The notes: generated by a model not told the origin, from the letters alone. Numbered from the stretch's first letter, positions 43,773 through 52,451 are shown. The stretch: 64,000 bases of DNA from JASHPR01 sp963815375 (GCA_963815375.1 CAWFGX010000003.1:186001-250000), one strand, 5' to 3'. Numbers and translations: made by a program.

Positions 43773-44138
43773 ATGCCCGGACAGTTCACGGAGGCGCTGC
43801 AGGACTCTGACATGGTGACCGTCGCTGTCACCGGCCGGGTCACCGGGCGCCAGATCGCCAACCCGGTCTGGTTCGTGCAGGAGGAAGGGAAGGTCTACCT
43901 GCTGCCGGTCCGGGGCTCCAGCACCAGCTGGTTCAAGAACGTGCGGGCGATCCCGAGCGTCCGGCTGACTGCCGACGGGGCCAGCGTCAGCGCCCGGGCC
44001 GAGCCGATCACCGACGACGCCCGCACGCAGCACATCGTTCAGAAGTTCCGCTCGAAATACGGCCCGGACCAGATCGAGCGCTACTACTCCAAGCTTGACG
44101 TGGCCGTTGCGGTCAGCGTGCCGCCCGACGCCAGCTAG
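43773..44138 (+). CDS. Split-barrel flavin/F420-binding-type protein
   Basis: A 121-residue protein with a pyridoxamine-oxidase-like split-barrel pattern: VTVAVTGRVTGRQIANPVWF, KVYLLPVRGSSTSWFKNVRA, IPSVRLTADG, and a C-terminal helix with VQKFRSKYG. The T/S-G-R-x-T/S-G-R and W-x-x-N-x-R-A segments are those of DUF385/deazaflavin-dependent nitroreductases. An F420 or flavin cofactor is likely but unproven. GAGGAGGGA precedes the ATG. It lies 74 nt after the giant gene on the same strand and could be co-transcribed. It does not look like an immunity protein. Confidence 0.78.
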   Translation: MPGQFTEALQDSDMVTVAVTGRVTGRQIANPVWFVQEEGKVYLLPVRGSSTSWFKNVRAIPSVRLTADGASVSARAEPITDDARTQHIVQKFRSKYGPDQIERYYSKLDVAVAVSVPPDAS

Positions 44139-44307
44139 CTGCCTAAGGGGCCCGGTAACTGCGATTTCCCGTTCCTGCCTGGGACCGGCGCGGTCGAGAA
44201 CTCGGGGGAACCGGCAGATCGTCCGCCAGGCCCACCGAATGTAGCGGGGGAAGGCTATTACCGGCCGGTTGCGTTCCACACCGTCCGGCGCCAAGGTCAG
44301 GCCGTGC

Positions 44308-44345
44308 GGCCGCACACCGCGGCAGAGCCGCTGCGGTGTGCGGCC
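44308..44345. terminator. Bidirectional hairpin terminator
   Basis: GGCCGCACACCGC (44308-44320) and GCGGTGTGCGGCC (44333-44345) form a perfect 13-bp stem, and further pairing within the 12-nt loop (GGC/GCC) is possible. It lies between convergent genes ending at 44138 and 44367 and can serve both. Nothing else is seen in this 228-bp gap. Confidence 0.75.
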
Positions 44346-44366
44346 AGCAATGGCACGTCCGCTGTA

Positions 44367-44894
44367 TCAGGAAAGGGCCTGACAGAGATTCTCGGCGGTG
44401 GCGTGGATCAGCTGTACGTTGATCGAGCCAGTGCTGCTGACGGTGATCTCAGACTGGCCGGATATGTCCCACTCGCCCGCTGGCCAGCCGACATTACCCA
44501 CATGAACAGTGACACCGATGTGGCTGGCAATAAGGGCGTCGATGCTGCCGTCGGTGCCGTAGTGGAACCAGGCGTAGCCCGACAGGTTACGCACGACCGA
44601 GTCACCAGTGCTCTGGTTCGTGTAACGGATGTACAGCGGGCCCCGGAACTCCTGCAGTTCGGGGTTTCCGTTCGGGTAGCTCTGCAGCGTGCGATACTGC
44701 TCGTTCTGGTAGACGATCGTCGTGGCCACGCCAAAGCTGCACACAGCACCAGGTGCGTCGGTCCACGGAGCCGTCGTGTATGGCTGCCATGGAATTGGAC
44801 TTTCGGTGGCGGCACTGGCGGCTGCAGGCACACCAAGGGCAGCGGCGAGGAGCAGTGCGGCCCCCGCGGCCGTGCGGCGCAGTCTCATTTTCAC
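44367..44894 (-). CDS. Small secreted protein of unknown function
   Basis: A 175-residue protein with a clear Sec signal peptide: MKMRLRRTAAGAALLLAAAL, then a cleavage site after ASA near residue 28. The mature part (about 147 residues) is rich in Ser, Thr, Gly, Tyr and Trp and alternates beta-type segments (SGYAWFHYGTDGSIDALIAS, GVTVHVGNVGWPAGEWDISG, SEITVSSTGSINVQLIHAT), suggesting a beta-sandwich. Two cysteines probably form a disulfide. No enzyme motif is recognised. It is divergent from the HTH regulator gene at 44996, with about 100 bp between the starts. Confidence 0.78.
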   Translation of the reverse strand: MKMRLRRTAAGAALLLAAALGVPAAASAATESPIPWQPYTTAPWTDAPGAVCSFGVATTIVYQNEQYRTLQSYPNGNPELQEFRGPLYIRYTNQSTGDSVVRNLSGYAWFHYGTDGSIDALIASHIGVTVHVGNVGWPAGEWDISGQSEITVSSTGSINVQLIHATAENLCQALS

Positions 44895-44995
44895 ACCTCC
44901 CGGATAACGGTTGCCCGCACAGCGTGCTCGCTGCCTGCGGGAGATGCGATCCTTTAAACAACAGCCGAAAAGTCACCTGACGGCGGTTGGCCGAC

Positions 44996-46000
44996 GTGAT
45001 CAGAGTTCACCTGACGGCAGAGGATCTGTTGCGGGTCAGGTTCGCCAGTCACCCAGCGCCCTTGATTGAGCTGGGGCACGCGCTGGCCGCGATGCACCGG
45101 CACGACCTGGCCCTCGCTGGCTGGCGCCGGGCAGCTGCGGCAGGCTTTCCCCCGCCAGCGCGCCCGCTCCTGGAGCTGATACCGGGATCGGCGACTGGCC
45201 CGCTGTTCCTCGACCCGGTCAGCACCAGCCTGGGCGAGGGCCTTGACCTGGTCCATCGGGCGCCGGCCAGGCTAGTGACCTCCGAGCTGCAGCGGGTGAC
45301 TGGCAGCAGGCGTCCCCCGCCGTGGATGCGGATGCTGGCCGACCGGGACACTGAGAGCTGGCGAGACCTGGATCGATCCCTGCGCCTGGCCTACCAGCAC
45401 CTTCTCGCCGGCAGCTGGCCCCGGGTGTGGAGCGGGTTCCGGGCGGATCTGGCCTGGCGGGGCAGGCTCATCGCCGAGCACGGCGTTCAGGCGGCGCTGT
45501 CCGCGCTGCACCCCACGGTGACCTGGAACGGCACGATGCTGCAGATCGCTGCGCCCAGGGAGCTGGAATTCCGCCCTAGCGGCGCTGGCATTACGCTGCT
45601 GCCCTCAGTGCTGTGGACGGGGCGTCCCATGATCGGCGCGCACCCCGACGGGTCAACGGCCATCGTCTACCCGGCACTGACCCCGCTCCCCCTGATCGAC
45701 CAGGCCAGCGGCGACCCAGTCAGCGAGCTGCTCGGCCGCACCCGCGCCGCTGTGCTGCGCCTCACCTGCCGCGATAGCACCACCACCGAGCTGGCCAGCG
45801 AACTTGGCGTCAGTGCCGCGACTGTATCTGGGCACACCAAGACGCTGCGGGATGCCGGGCTGATCGTCACTGCCCGCGCTGGCAAAGCAGTGCTGCACTC
45901 ACTGACCCCGCTCGGCAGCAGGCTCCTCGAAGGCGCAGCACCAGCCAGCCGGGTCCCGGCCGCGACAGGACCTGATACGCGGCGGCTGCCGCCAGCGTGA
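44996..46000 (+). CDS. ArsR-like winged-helix regulator with large N-terminal domain
   Basis: A 334-residue regulator. The first 240 residues (MIRVHLTAEDLLRVRFASHP onwards) form a sensory region of unknown fold, common in actinobacterial regulators of this kind. The C-terminal winged helix (about 250-315) has LGRTRAAVLRLTCRDSTTTE, LASELGVSAATVSGHTKTLR and AGLIVTARAGKAVLHSLTPL. GTG at 44996 matches the family N-terminus better than the TTG at 44987. The ligand is unknown. It probably regulates the divergent secreted protein or itself. Confidence 0.85.
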   Translation: MIRVHLTAEDLLRVRFASHPAPLIELGHALAAMHRHDLALAGWRRAAAAGFPPPARPLLELIPGSATGPLFLDPVSTSLGEGLDLVHRAPARLVTSELQRVTGSRRPPPWMRMLADRDTESWRDLDRSLRLAYQHLLAGSWPRVWSGFRADLAWRGRLIAEHGVQAALSALHPTVTWNGTMLQIAAPRELEFRPSGAGITLLPSVLWTGRPMIGAHPDGSTAIVYPALTPLPLIDQASGDPVSELLGRTRAAVLRLTCRDSTTTELASELGVSAATVSGHTKTLRDAGLIVTARAGKAVLHSLTPLGSRLLEGAAPASRVPAATGPDTRRLPPA

Positions 46001-46056
46001 CCGCCGCCCGGCCGCCGGGCTAGTGCCAGCCCGTGATCAGCGGAGCAGCTGATGCC

Positions 46057-46929
46057 TCAGCCAGTGGATCGCAGGACCGGGAGCACGTCGTCGGCTATCC
46101 GCTGCATGCTGGCTACCCGGTCCGGGCCGCTGAGCAGGAAGTTGAATCCGGAGAAGCCGAGGCTGAGGAGCTCGCGCAGCTGGCCCGCTACCCGTGTGGC
46201 AGAACCGGTGACAGTGTCTGACTGCGACTGGGCGTCCGGGTCGATGCTGATGTTGAGGTTGAGGATGCTGCGGATCTCGTCTGGTCGCCGGCCGGCCGCT
46301 TCGGCTGCGGCGTCGATCCGGTGCCGCATGGCGGGAATGTCCTCGACTGGCATGTAGCCGAGGGACGGGATCCAGCCATCGCCGAGCCGCCCGGTGACAG
46401 CGAGCGCGCGCGGGCCGAAGGTACCCAGCCATACCGGGATCGGGGTCGCTGGCTTGGGTTCCATCTCCAGGTCGCGGACGCTGTGCAGGCGGCCGTCCTG
46501 GGTGTAGCGGCGGTGTGTCCAGGCGCCGCGGATGACCTGGATAGCTTCTTCCAGGCCGCCGATCTTCTCGGCCGGGGAGAGGACCGGGCCGCCGAGTGCG
46601 GTGATCTCCTGATCTGAGTAGCCGCCGCCAAGCCCAAGGATCAGTCGCCCGCCGGAGAGCAGGCCGAGCGACGTGGCGAGCTTGGCGACGACGGCCGGGC
46701 GGCGGAACGGCACGGCCAGCACGCGGCTGGCAACCTTGATCCGGCTGGTCCGCGCGGCGATCCAGGTCAGCATGACCGTCGTCTCGTAGCTCGGGCCTGG
46801 CCCGCAGGGATGGTCGGCGGCAGAGACGAAGTCGTAACCGAGGCGCTCCGCCTCCTGGGCGAAGGCGACTGGATCGTCGCCTGGCGCCGCCGATGCGGGC
46901 ACGCCCACTCCGAAGATCAGTTCAGTCAT
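46057..46929 (-). CDS. LLM-class F420-dependent-type oxidoreductase
   Basis: A 290-residue TIM-barrel flavin/F420 oxidoreductase of the luciferase-like family. Visible segments are the N-terminal strand FGVGVPASAAPGDDPVAFAQ, DFVSAADHPCGPGPSYETTV, SRIKVASRVLAVPFRRPAVV, LGLLSGGRLILGLGGGYSDQ and TPIPVWLGTFGPRALAVTGR. The last two are typical of F420-using members, but FMN cannot be ruled out. ATG at 46929 overlaps the upstream membrane-protein stop by 4 nt (ATGA), so the open frame extending further upstream is not used. Substrate unknown. The pair is divergent from a MarR regulator. Confidence 0.9.
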   Translation of the reverse strand: MTELIFGVGVPASAAPGDDPVAFAQEAERLGYDFVSAADHPCGPGPSYETTVMLTWIAARTSRIKVASRVLAVPFRRPAVVAKLATSLGLLSGGRLILGLGGGYSDQEITALGGPVLSPAEKIGGLEEAIQVIRGAWTHRRYTQDGRLHSVRDLEMEPKPATPIPVWLGTFGPRALAVTGRLGDGWIPSLGYMPVEDIPAMRHRIDAAAEAAGRRPDEIRSILNLNISIDPDAQSQSDTVTGSATRVAGQLRELLSLGFSGFNFLLSGPDRVASMQRIADDVLPVLRSTG

Positions 46930-47597
46930 GACGGCGTGATCCTTCCTGTCTGGTTGTCCGGCTTGACGGTCAGCCGGGGAAGCAGCAGCTGAGTGAGCGG
47001 GCCGATGGAGACCGCGTAGGCCACCGTGCCGACCCCCACGGTGCCGCCCAGGGCGCATCCGATCGCCAGTACCGACAGCTCGATCAGCGTGCGGACGGCG
47101 CGCAGCGAGTGCCCGCGGGCAGCGATGGCGGTCATCAGCCCATCGCGCGGGCCAGGCCCAAGCCCGGCGCCGATGTAGCAGGCGGTTGCAAGCCCGTTCA
47201 GCCCGATCCCGCCAGCAAGCCAGACCGCTCGCCATGCCAGCGACCCGGGGGCGGGCAGCACGTCCAGCGCGCCGTTGACCACGAGGCCAACAACGATCGC
47301 GTTGCTCACCGTGCCCAGGCCAGGCCGCTGCCGCAGCGGGATCCACGCCAGCAGAACCAGGCCGCTGACGCCGATCGTGACCCATCCCAGCTGCACCCCC
47401 AGGTGCCTGGCGATGCCCATGTGGAGGACATCCCACGGCCCGAGGCCCAGCCGCGCTCGCACCATCAGGGCCAGGCTCACCCCGAAACCGGCCAGCCCGA
47501 TGTAAAGGCGGGTCACGCGGGCCGCCAGACGGCCCCGAGGCCTGGCCTCGTGACGCCGCGCCTGGCCCATGCGGAGCGCCGTTATGTTCACTGACAT
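46926..47597 (-). CDS. YczE/YitT-type integral membrane protein
   Basis: A 223-residue protein with five to six membrane helices and the YczE signature LGLGPWDVLHMGIARHLGV near residue 55, repeated in weaker form as GAGLGPGPRDGLMTAIA near residue 145. The two half-repeats suggest internal duplication. YczE proteins have no proven transport activity. ATG at 47597 lies inside the duplicated MarR-type operator. It is the first gene of a two-gene unit with the LLM oxidoreductase, and both are probably repressed by the divergent MarR protein. Confidence 0.87.
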   Translation of the reverse strand: MSVNITALRMGQARRHEARPRGRLAARVTRLYIGLAGFGVSLALMVRARLGLGPWDVLHMGIARHLGVQLGWVTIGVSGLVLLAWIPLRQRPGLGTVSNAIVVGLVVNGALDVLPAPGSLAWRAVWLAGGIGLNGLATACYIGAGLGPGPRDGLMTAIAARGHSLRAVRTLIELSVLAIGCALGGTVGVGTVAYAVSIGPLTQLLLPRLTVKPDNQTGRITPS

Positions 47598-47635
47598 GTC
47601 AGCAATAATAACGCTCTGCTGACGTGTCAGCAATA
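47591..47635. promoter_or_regulatory. Duplicated MarR-type operator
   Basis: CTGACATGTCAGCAATA (47591-47607) and CTGACGTGTCAGCAATA (47619-47635) are near-identical direct copies 28 bp apart. Each contains an inverted TGAC-RT-GTCA core; CTGACATGTCAG is a perfect palindrome. The sites overlap the start of the YczE gene and lie 15 bp before the MarR start, well placed to control both directions. Confidence 0.7.
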
Positions 47636-47650
47636 GGCTACGATCGGCCC

Positions 47651-48121
47651 GTGCCAACAACCCGCTGGCTCACGGAGCCGCAAGAGCGTGCCTGGCGCCG
47701 GTACCGGCGCATGCGCACGCTGCTTGACCTGCAGATCACACGCGACCTGGGTCGGGACTCCGGCCTGTCCGAGACTGACTACGACGTGCTTTCGACGCTG
47801 TCCGAAAAACCCGAAGGCCGCTGGCGAGCGGGAGACCTGGCTGCCCAGCTGCTCTGGTCCACCAGTCGGCTAGCGCACCACGTCGGCCGGATGGAGCAAC
47901 GCGGACTGGTAGTCCGCGAGCCATGCCCCGGCGACGCGCGCGGCGCGCTCATCAGCCTGACCGAGCAGGGGTGGGCCACCCTACGCGCGGCCGCGCCCGC
48001 GCACGTCGCATCCGTGCGCCGACACCTCATTGACTTGCTCAGCGACGACGAAGTCGCGGCGCTCGACACCATCGCCGGAAAGGTCATCACTCACCTCGCC
48101 GGTCAGGACCTCACCGGTTGA
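47651..48121 (+). CDS. MarR-family transcriptional regulator
   Basis: A 156-residue regulator. The winged helix spans about residues 40-110, with LSETDYDVLSTLSEKPEGRW, RAGDLAAQLLWSTSRLAHHV, GRMEQRGLVVREPCPGDARG and ISLTEQGWATLRAAAPAH. N- and C-terminal helices form the dimer region. GTG at 47651 fits the family N-terminus (VPTTRWLTEPQERAWRRYRR); an upstream in-frame start would run through the operator. It is divergent from the YczE-LLM pair and shares a duplicated operator with it. The ligand is unknown. Confidence 0.92.
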   Translation: MPTTRWLTEPQERAWRRYRRMRTLLDLQITRDLGRDSGLSETDYDVLSTLSEKPEGRWRAGDLAAQLLWSTSRLAHHVGRMEQRGLVVREPCPGDARGALISLTEQGWATLRAAAPAHVASVRRHLIDLLSDDEVAALDTIAGKVITHLAGQDLTG

Positions 48122-48749
48122 TCTTTGTGTCAGCCGCCCGGCTTGCTGCCTGACCCGCCGGATGCGGCTGCGGATAAGGCAGACAAGGCCCCACACCAGG
48201 CCAGGTCAACCACCAGCCGCTCAGGCTGGCAGCGTGATCAACTTAGTTTGAGTGGCGTTACATAGGGAGCGGCACGCTTTACCTACGCGAATCAGGCTGG
48301 CTAATTCGTTTCGCAGAACGTCAACCGGGGCACTGCCGTCCCGAGGGGTGCCGCTGATCAAGGCGCGGCCGGGCACGGATCGGCCGCGCACGGACGACGA
48401 CCAGCATGATTTCGAGGCCGCCCTGCCGGTGCTCAGTGCCGGACAGCGCTCGTGGTTGAAAGACGCGCGGCGGGCTGCTCATGGAGCAGCCATGCCGCCC
48501 GCCTGCCCGCAGGTAACTGGCTGGGTGCGCTACCGCGGGTTTCGACCGTGGCACCCGGATCTGCGGGCTGAGCGCGCTTCACCTTAGCGATCAGTACGCC
48601 TGCCACTTGCTGCGCCTGCTCCGGCCCCGCGATGTCGGGGTTGGCTCCCCGCTCGTAACGGCACCGTAGCCGAACGGCCGTCCCTTCATAGCTGGCTACC
48701 AATATCCGGGCCTCGCTGTGCGATGGCGCTCCTCCGGCATCGGCTGGTA
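48122..48749. other. Gap between MarR and ABC permease genes; possible small-protein remnant
   Basis: About 630 bp with no confident gene. On the minus strand at about 48530-48720 one frame reads ILVASYEGTAVRLRCRYERG, ANPDIAGPEQAQQVAGVLIA, which looks protein-like but has no good start and ends in low-complexity sequence. On the plus strand a frame at 48252-48587 has no family resemblance. A local AT-rich patch near 48240-48310 could carry a promoter. Treat as decayed or non-coding. Confidence 0.35.
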
Positions 48750-49928
48750 TCAGCTGAGGGAGCGCTGCAGCGCCCGGCCGACCTTGCGGGCCACCCCGAC
48801 GCGGCTGTAGACGGGGTCGCCGCCCGGTTTCACCTGGAGGCTCGTCCCGCCGGGGCCGCGCACGATGTGCACTTCGGCACGCCAGAAGCCGGTCAGACCA
48901 CCCTTCACCATGATGTAGTCGGGGCCGGCTGGCTCGTCGCCGAGGAGTGACCGTGTCATCTTCCTTCCTGGCTGGACTTCGTAGCGGGACGGAACGCCCC
49001 CGCGCAGCTCCTGGGTGATCTCGCCAGCGGTCGGGCTCCCGGAGATGCTGATCGTGCGGGTGAGGGCATGGGAGATGAAAGCGCCGGGGGCGGTGAGGGC
49101 GCCCGTGATGACCCGCGCCGCCCCGCCATGGCGCTGACCCAGCTGCTCGACGTCCCATCTGAACCAGCGCACCGCGGCAGCCGCGAATACGATCGTGTAG
49201 CCAGCGAGGACGCCGAGAGCCTCACCGCTCGGGAAATGCCCGAGGAACGAGGCGTGCAGGGCATCGAACGCGGCGCCCGACGGCAGCGCGTCCGAGATCT
49301 GATTGACCAGGCTCGAGCCGATCACGGTGAGCGGGAAATACACCCCGGCAAAGAACGCCAGTGGGTAGAACAATGCCATGCCGATGCCGGTGGCGACCTG
49401 CGTGGTGCCGGCCACGGCGGCTACGCACAGGCCGAGTGCGAACAGCGCCCCGACGCTGAGCACGACCGACAGCGCGAACCCGCCTGCGTCAGCGGGGAGC
49501 ACCAGGCCGAATGCGCCAGCTCCGACGCCCAGAACGAGCCCGATCCCCGCGGCGGCCAGCGCAAGGTTGAGGGCGAGCTGCGCCGCGAGCAGGAACGACG
49601 GGGCGACCGGGGTGGTCCACACCCTCCGTAGCACACCCTGCTCCCGGTAGCCGGCCAGCTGCATCGGCAGGCTCAGGAGGCTCAGCACCAGGAGGACCAG
49701 GAGGATGAGCGTCGGCGCGTAGAGACTGAAGAATGAGATGCCGCCGAACTGTTCCTTCGGGCGGGTGAGCGCCGGGATGCTGCCGAAGATGACCAGGAGC
49801 AGGGCGGGCAGCGCGAGCCCGAAGATGAGCGCGGTCGGCAACCGCCAGGCGAGCTTCGCCTCGGTGGCGGCCAGCAGCCAGAAGGCGCGGGCCCGCCGCC
49901 TGCGGTGACGAACGGTAGCTGCTGTCAT
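48750..49928 (-). CDS. ABC-2-type permease with extra C-terminal domain
   Basis: A 392-residue protein. Residues 1 to about 258 form a standard ABC-2 exporter permease with six membrane helices and end in the usual R-W-F-R-W-D. A further 133 residues follow (VEQLGQRHGGAARVITGALT onwards), including ISGSPTAGEITQELRGGVPS, LLGDEPAGPDYIMVKGGLTG and TSLQVKPGGDPVYSR. This part is soluble and beta-rich and looks like a separate small domain fused in frame. ATG at 49928 overlaps the ATPase stop by 4 nt. Substrate unknown. Confidence 0.83.
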   Translation of the reverse strand: MTAATVRHRRRRARAFWLLAATEAKLAWRLPTALIFGLALPALLLVIFGSIPALTRPKEQFGGISFFSLYAPTLILLVLLVLSLLSLPMQLAGYREQGVLRRVWTTPVAPSFLLAAQLALNLALAAAGIGLVLGVGAGAFGLVLPADAGGFALSVVLSVGALFALGLCVAAVAGTTQVATGIGMALFYPLAFFAGVYFPLTVIGSSLVNQISDALPSGAAFDALHASFLGHFPSGEALGVLAGYTIVFAAAAVRWFRWDVEQLGQRHGGAARVITGALTAPGAFISHALTRTISISGSPTAGEITQELRGGVPSRYEVQPGRKMTRSLLGDEPAGPDYIMVKGGLTGFWRAEVHIVRGPGGTSLQVKPGGDPVYSRVGVARKVGRALQRSLS

Positions 49929-50908
49929 GGCGCGGTAGACTCCGCTGCCGCTCCGCCCGCGACCGCGCGGCTGTCCCCCACGCGGGCGGTGAGGGCCAGG
50001 AAAGCGTCCTCCAGGTTGCCCGTCGCGGTGCGCACGTCCTCGGCCACCAGGCCGGCCCGGTCCAGCGCCAGCACGATCACGGTGACGAGGTTTCCCGACC
50101 CCGCGACCACGAGGTCGGGCCCGTGGTGCTCGATGGCGCTCACTTCGGGCAGCGCCGCGAGGACCTGTTCGCCTCGCTGCCCGGGGGCACGGAGGCGCAC
50201 GCGCTTGGCGGTTGCGGCCCGCTCTGCCAGCTGGGCCGGCTTGCCGAGGGCGATGAGCTTGCCCTGGTCGATGAGCGCCACCCGGTCGCAGAGCCGCTCG
50301 GCCTCGTCCATGAAGTGGGTGACCAGCACGATCGTCACCCCGCTGTTGCGCACTCCTGCTATCAGGTCCCACGTCTCCCGGCGGGCCTCGGGGTCTAGCC
50401 CGGTCGTGAGCTCGTCCAGGACAGCAATCTCGGGCTGGCCGATGAGTGCGAGCGCGATCGATAGCCGCTGCTTCTGACCGCCTGACAGGGCCCTCCAGTA
50501 CGAGCCGCGTTTGCTCGCCAGCCCGAGCCTTTCCAGGAGCCTGGCGGTGTCGGCGGGCCGCTCGTAGAACGAGGAGTACAGCTGGACGGCCTCGCCCACC
50601 CTGAGCTTGGCCGGCAATGCGCTCTGCTGGAGCTGCACGCCGAGCCGTTCGTGGAGCTCTTCCCGGTCCTGGCGGGGCTCTCGTCCGAGGACGCGTATCT
50701 TGCCGCCGTCGGGTATCCGCAAGCCCGAGATGCACTCTACGGTCGTCGTCTTGCCGGCGCCGTTGCGCCCGAGGATTCCGAAGATCTCGCCACGGCGTAC
50801 CGAGAAGCTGACGTCGTCCACCGCCACGGTCGTCCCGTAGGCCTTGCGCAAGTGCTCAATGGTGATGACCGGCGGCGCGCCCGCATCTGGGCCCACGACA
50901 CTCCTCAC
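49925..50908 (-). CDS. ABC transporter ATP-binding protein (DrrA-like)
   Basis: A 327-residue ATPase. Walker A is GRNGAGKTT, the Q-loop region is LGVQLQQSALP, the signature is LSGGQKQRLSIALALIG, Walker B is IAVLDELTTGLDP and the switch His is in VLVTHFMDEAERL. The C-terminal 90 residues (LVAEDVRTATGNLEDAFLAL) are of the DrrA/NodI-type exporters. GTG at 50908 overlaps the SDR stop by 4 nt. It forms an exporter with the ABC-2 permease downstream and is presumably controlled by the divergent TetR regulator. Drug or lipid export is plausible. Confidence 0.93.
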   Translation of the reverse strand: MRSVVGPDAGAPPVITIEHLRKAYGTTVAVDDVSFSVRRGEIFGILGRNGAGKTTTVECISGLRIPDGGKIRVLGREPRQDREELHERLGVQLQQSALPAKLRVGEAVQLYSSFYERPADTARLLERLGLASKRGSYWRALSGGQKQRLSIALALIGQPEIAVLDELTTGLDPEARRETWDLIAGVRNSGVTIVLVTHFMDEAERLCDRVALIDQGKLIALGKPAQLAERAATAKRVRLRAPGQRGEQVLAALPEVSAIEHHGPDLVVAGSGNLVTVIVLALDRAGLVAEDVRTATGNLEDAFLALTARVGDSRAVAGGAAAESTAP

Positions 50909-51672
50909 GTTGCCCCGCCACCGACCCTGACGATCTCGCCAGTGATCGCAGTATTGGCGCCCGAGCACAGGTAGACGATCGCCGCCGCCACCTCATCCGG
51001 GTTCGGCAAGCGGCGCAGCGGCGACGCCTGCGCGCTCATCTCCAGGGCCTGGGCGGGGAGCATGGCAACCATGCGCTCGGTCCGCGTGGCGCTCGGCATG
51101 ACGACGTTGACCAGGATGCCGGCGGGGGCGAGTTCCTTCGACAGCGTCTTGGTCAGGCCGTGCAGTGCAGCCTTGGCGGCGCCATACGGCGCGGTCCCAG
51201 GGAACCCGTCCGCGGCCACGCCCGAGGAGACATTTACGATCCGGCCAAAGCCCCGAGACCTCATCGAAGGCAGCACCGCCTGGACGGCGCTGTAAGCCCC
51301 CTCGAAGTTGACGCGGAAGTACGCCCGCCACTCCTCCGGCGCCAGCTCCTCGAACAAGGGGACGTCCCAGGGCACGCGGTCGCCCCAGTAGACGGCGTTG
51401 TTCACCAGCACGTCCACCTGGCCCCAGCGCTCGAGGGGTGCGTCGACTGCCTGGGACACCGAACCAGTTGAGGCGAGGTCGAGCTCGATGGCAACGGCTT
51501 CACCCCCGCCTCTCTCGATCTCGGCCACCACGGCCAGTGCCTTATCCCGCTCTCGGTGGTAGGTCACCACGACGCGCGCCCCTTCCGAACCGAACAGCAA
51601 CGCGGTCGCCCTGCCGATGCCCTGCGAGCTCCCCGTGACCACTGCTACCCGTCCTGCCAGGCCGAGGTCCAT
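50905..51672 (-). CDS. Short-chain dehydrogenase/reductase (FabG-like)
   Basis: A 255-residue classical SDR. The nucleotide-binding motif is TGSSQGIGRA (residues 13-22), NNAVYWG stands for NNAG, the catalytic Ser is in IVNVSSGVA and the YxxxK is YGAAK. RVGGGAT at the end is typical of FabG-like enzymes. The substrate is unknown. First gene of an SDR-ATPase-permease operon with 4-nt overlaps, divergent from a TetR regulator. The combination suggests detoxification by reduction plus efflux. Confidence 0.93.
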   Translation of the reverse strand: MDLGLAGRVAVVTGSSQGIGRATALLFGSEGARVVVTYHRERDKALAVVAEIERGGGEAVAIELDLASTGSVSQAVDAPLERWGQVDVLVNNAVYWGDRVPWDVPLFEELAPEEWRAYFRVNFEGAYSAVQAVLPSMRSRGFGRIVNVSSGVAADGFPGTAPYGAAKAALHGLTKTLSKELAPAGILVNVVMPSATRTERMVAMLPAQALEMSAQASPLRRLPNPDEVAAAIVYLCSGANTAITGEIVRVGGGAT

Positions 51673-51729
51673 CAGCCACCTCCCGTGGCCGCCTCCCTCT
51701 ACTGGGAGTACTCTTACAGCTAGATGACT

Positions 51730-51743
51730 GCTACAACTGTAGC
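51730..51743. promoter_or_regulatory. Candidate TetR operator
   Basis: GCTACA-AC-TGTAGC is a perfect 6-bp inverted repeat. A related half-site, TTACAGCTAG, lies about 15 bp away at 51715. The 95-bp divergent region between the SDR and TetR starts is the expected location for an autoregulatory operator. Confidence 0.5.
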
Positions 51744-51767
51744 TCGAATTGGAGAGACCGTCCAGCT

Positions 51768-52451
51768 ATGAGCCATCCCAGAGGCGCAGGCAACGATGCG
51801 CGGGCACAGGCGTCCGCCCGGCGTCGCAACGGCACCCGGCGCCGCGATGGCATCCGGCGCCGCGACGAGTTGCTCGACGCGGCCCTCACCTGTTTTTCGG
51901 AGCGCGGGCTGCTCGGCACGCGGATCGAGGACATCCGCCGGGCAGCTGAGGCCAGCCCGTCCAGCGTCTACAACCTCTTCGACGGCCTGCCGTCGCTCAC
52001 CATCGCCTTGCTGGCCCGCACCTTCGAGCGGCTCGTCGCGCACGTGACCAGCCGGGTACTAGCCGAAGATCGCCCCGATGCCGCCGTCCGCGCCCTGGTC
52101 GACGGGCACCTCGAGTGGGTCCTCGGCCACGAGGACGAAGCCCGGTTCATGTACCAGGCCATGGCACTGGAACTCGCCAAGGGAGAGTGGGAAGAACTGG
52201 CCGAGCTGAAGGCCAGGCTGACCGTCCCGATGATGGAACACCTGGCATCGCTTGCCAGTGAAGGCGCCTTCCCGCCGTGGTCCGCTTCCAGCCTCGAGTT
52301 CATCGTCATTGGCCCCGCCCATGAGGCGTGCCGCCGCTACCTGGCGGGCGCCCCGGTGGACCTCGCCGGGCTGCGGCAGCTCCTCCCAAACGTGGCCTGG
52401 CAGTCTGTGAGCACGTTCGCGGCGGTGCCAGCCAGGGAACCGGTCAGGTGA
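51768..52451 (+). CDS. TetR-family transcriptional regulator
   Basis: A 227-residue regulator. A basic N-terminal extension rich in Arg is followed by the helix-turn-helix (about 30-78): RRRDELLDAALTCFSERGLL, GTRIEDIRRAAEASPSSVYN, LFDGLPSLTIALL. The C-terminal ligand-binding domain starts near residue 85, with a segment FMYQAMALELAKGEWEELAE. It is divergent from the SDR-ABC exporter operon and is its probable repressor. The ligand is unknown. Confidence 0.93.
   Translation: MSHPRGAGNDARAQASARRRNGTRRRDGIRRRDELLDAALTCFSERGLLGTRIEDIRRAAEASPSSVYNLFDGLPSLTIALLARTFERLVAHVTSRVLAEDRPDAAVRALVDGHLEWVLGHEDEARFMYQAMALELAKGEWEELAELKARLTVPMMEHLASLASEGAFPPWSASSLEFIVIGPAHEACRRYLAGAPVDLAGLRQLLPNVAWQSVSTFAAVPAREPVR

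Noticed and set aside
43773..44138. Immunity gene for the giant WXG100 protein
   Set aside because: The protein has a clear split-barrel flavin/F420 pattern, so it is better explained as an unrelated oxidoreductase-type gene.
48252..48587. A 111-residue plus-strand protein after the MarR gene
   Set aside because: No ribosome-binding site, no family resemblance, Arg/Pro-rich composition; kept only as part of an undefined gap.
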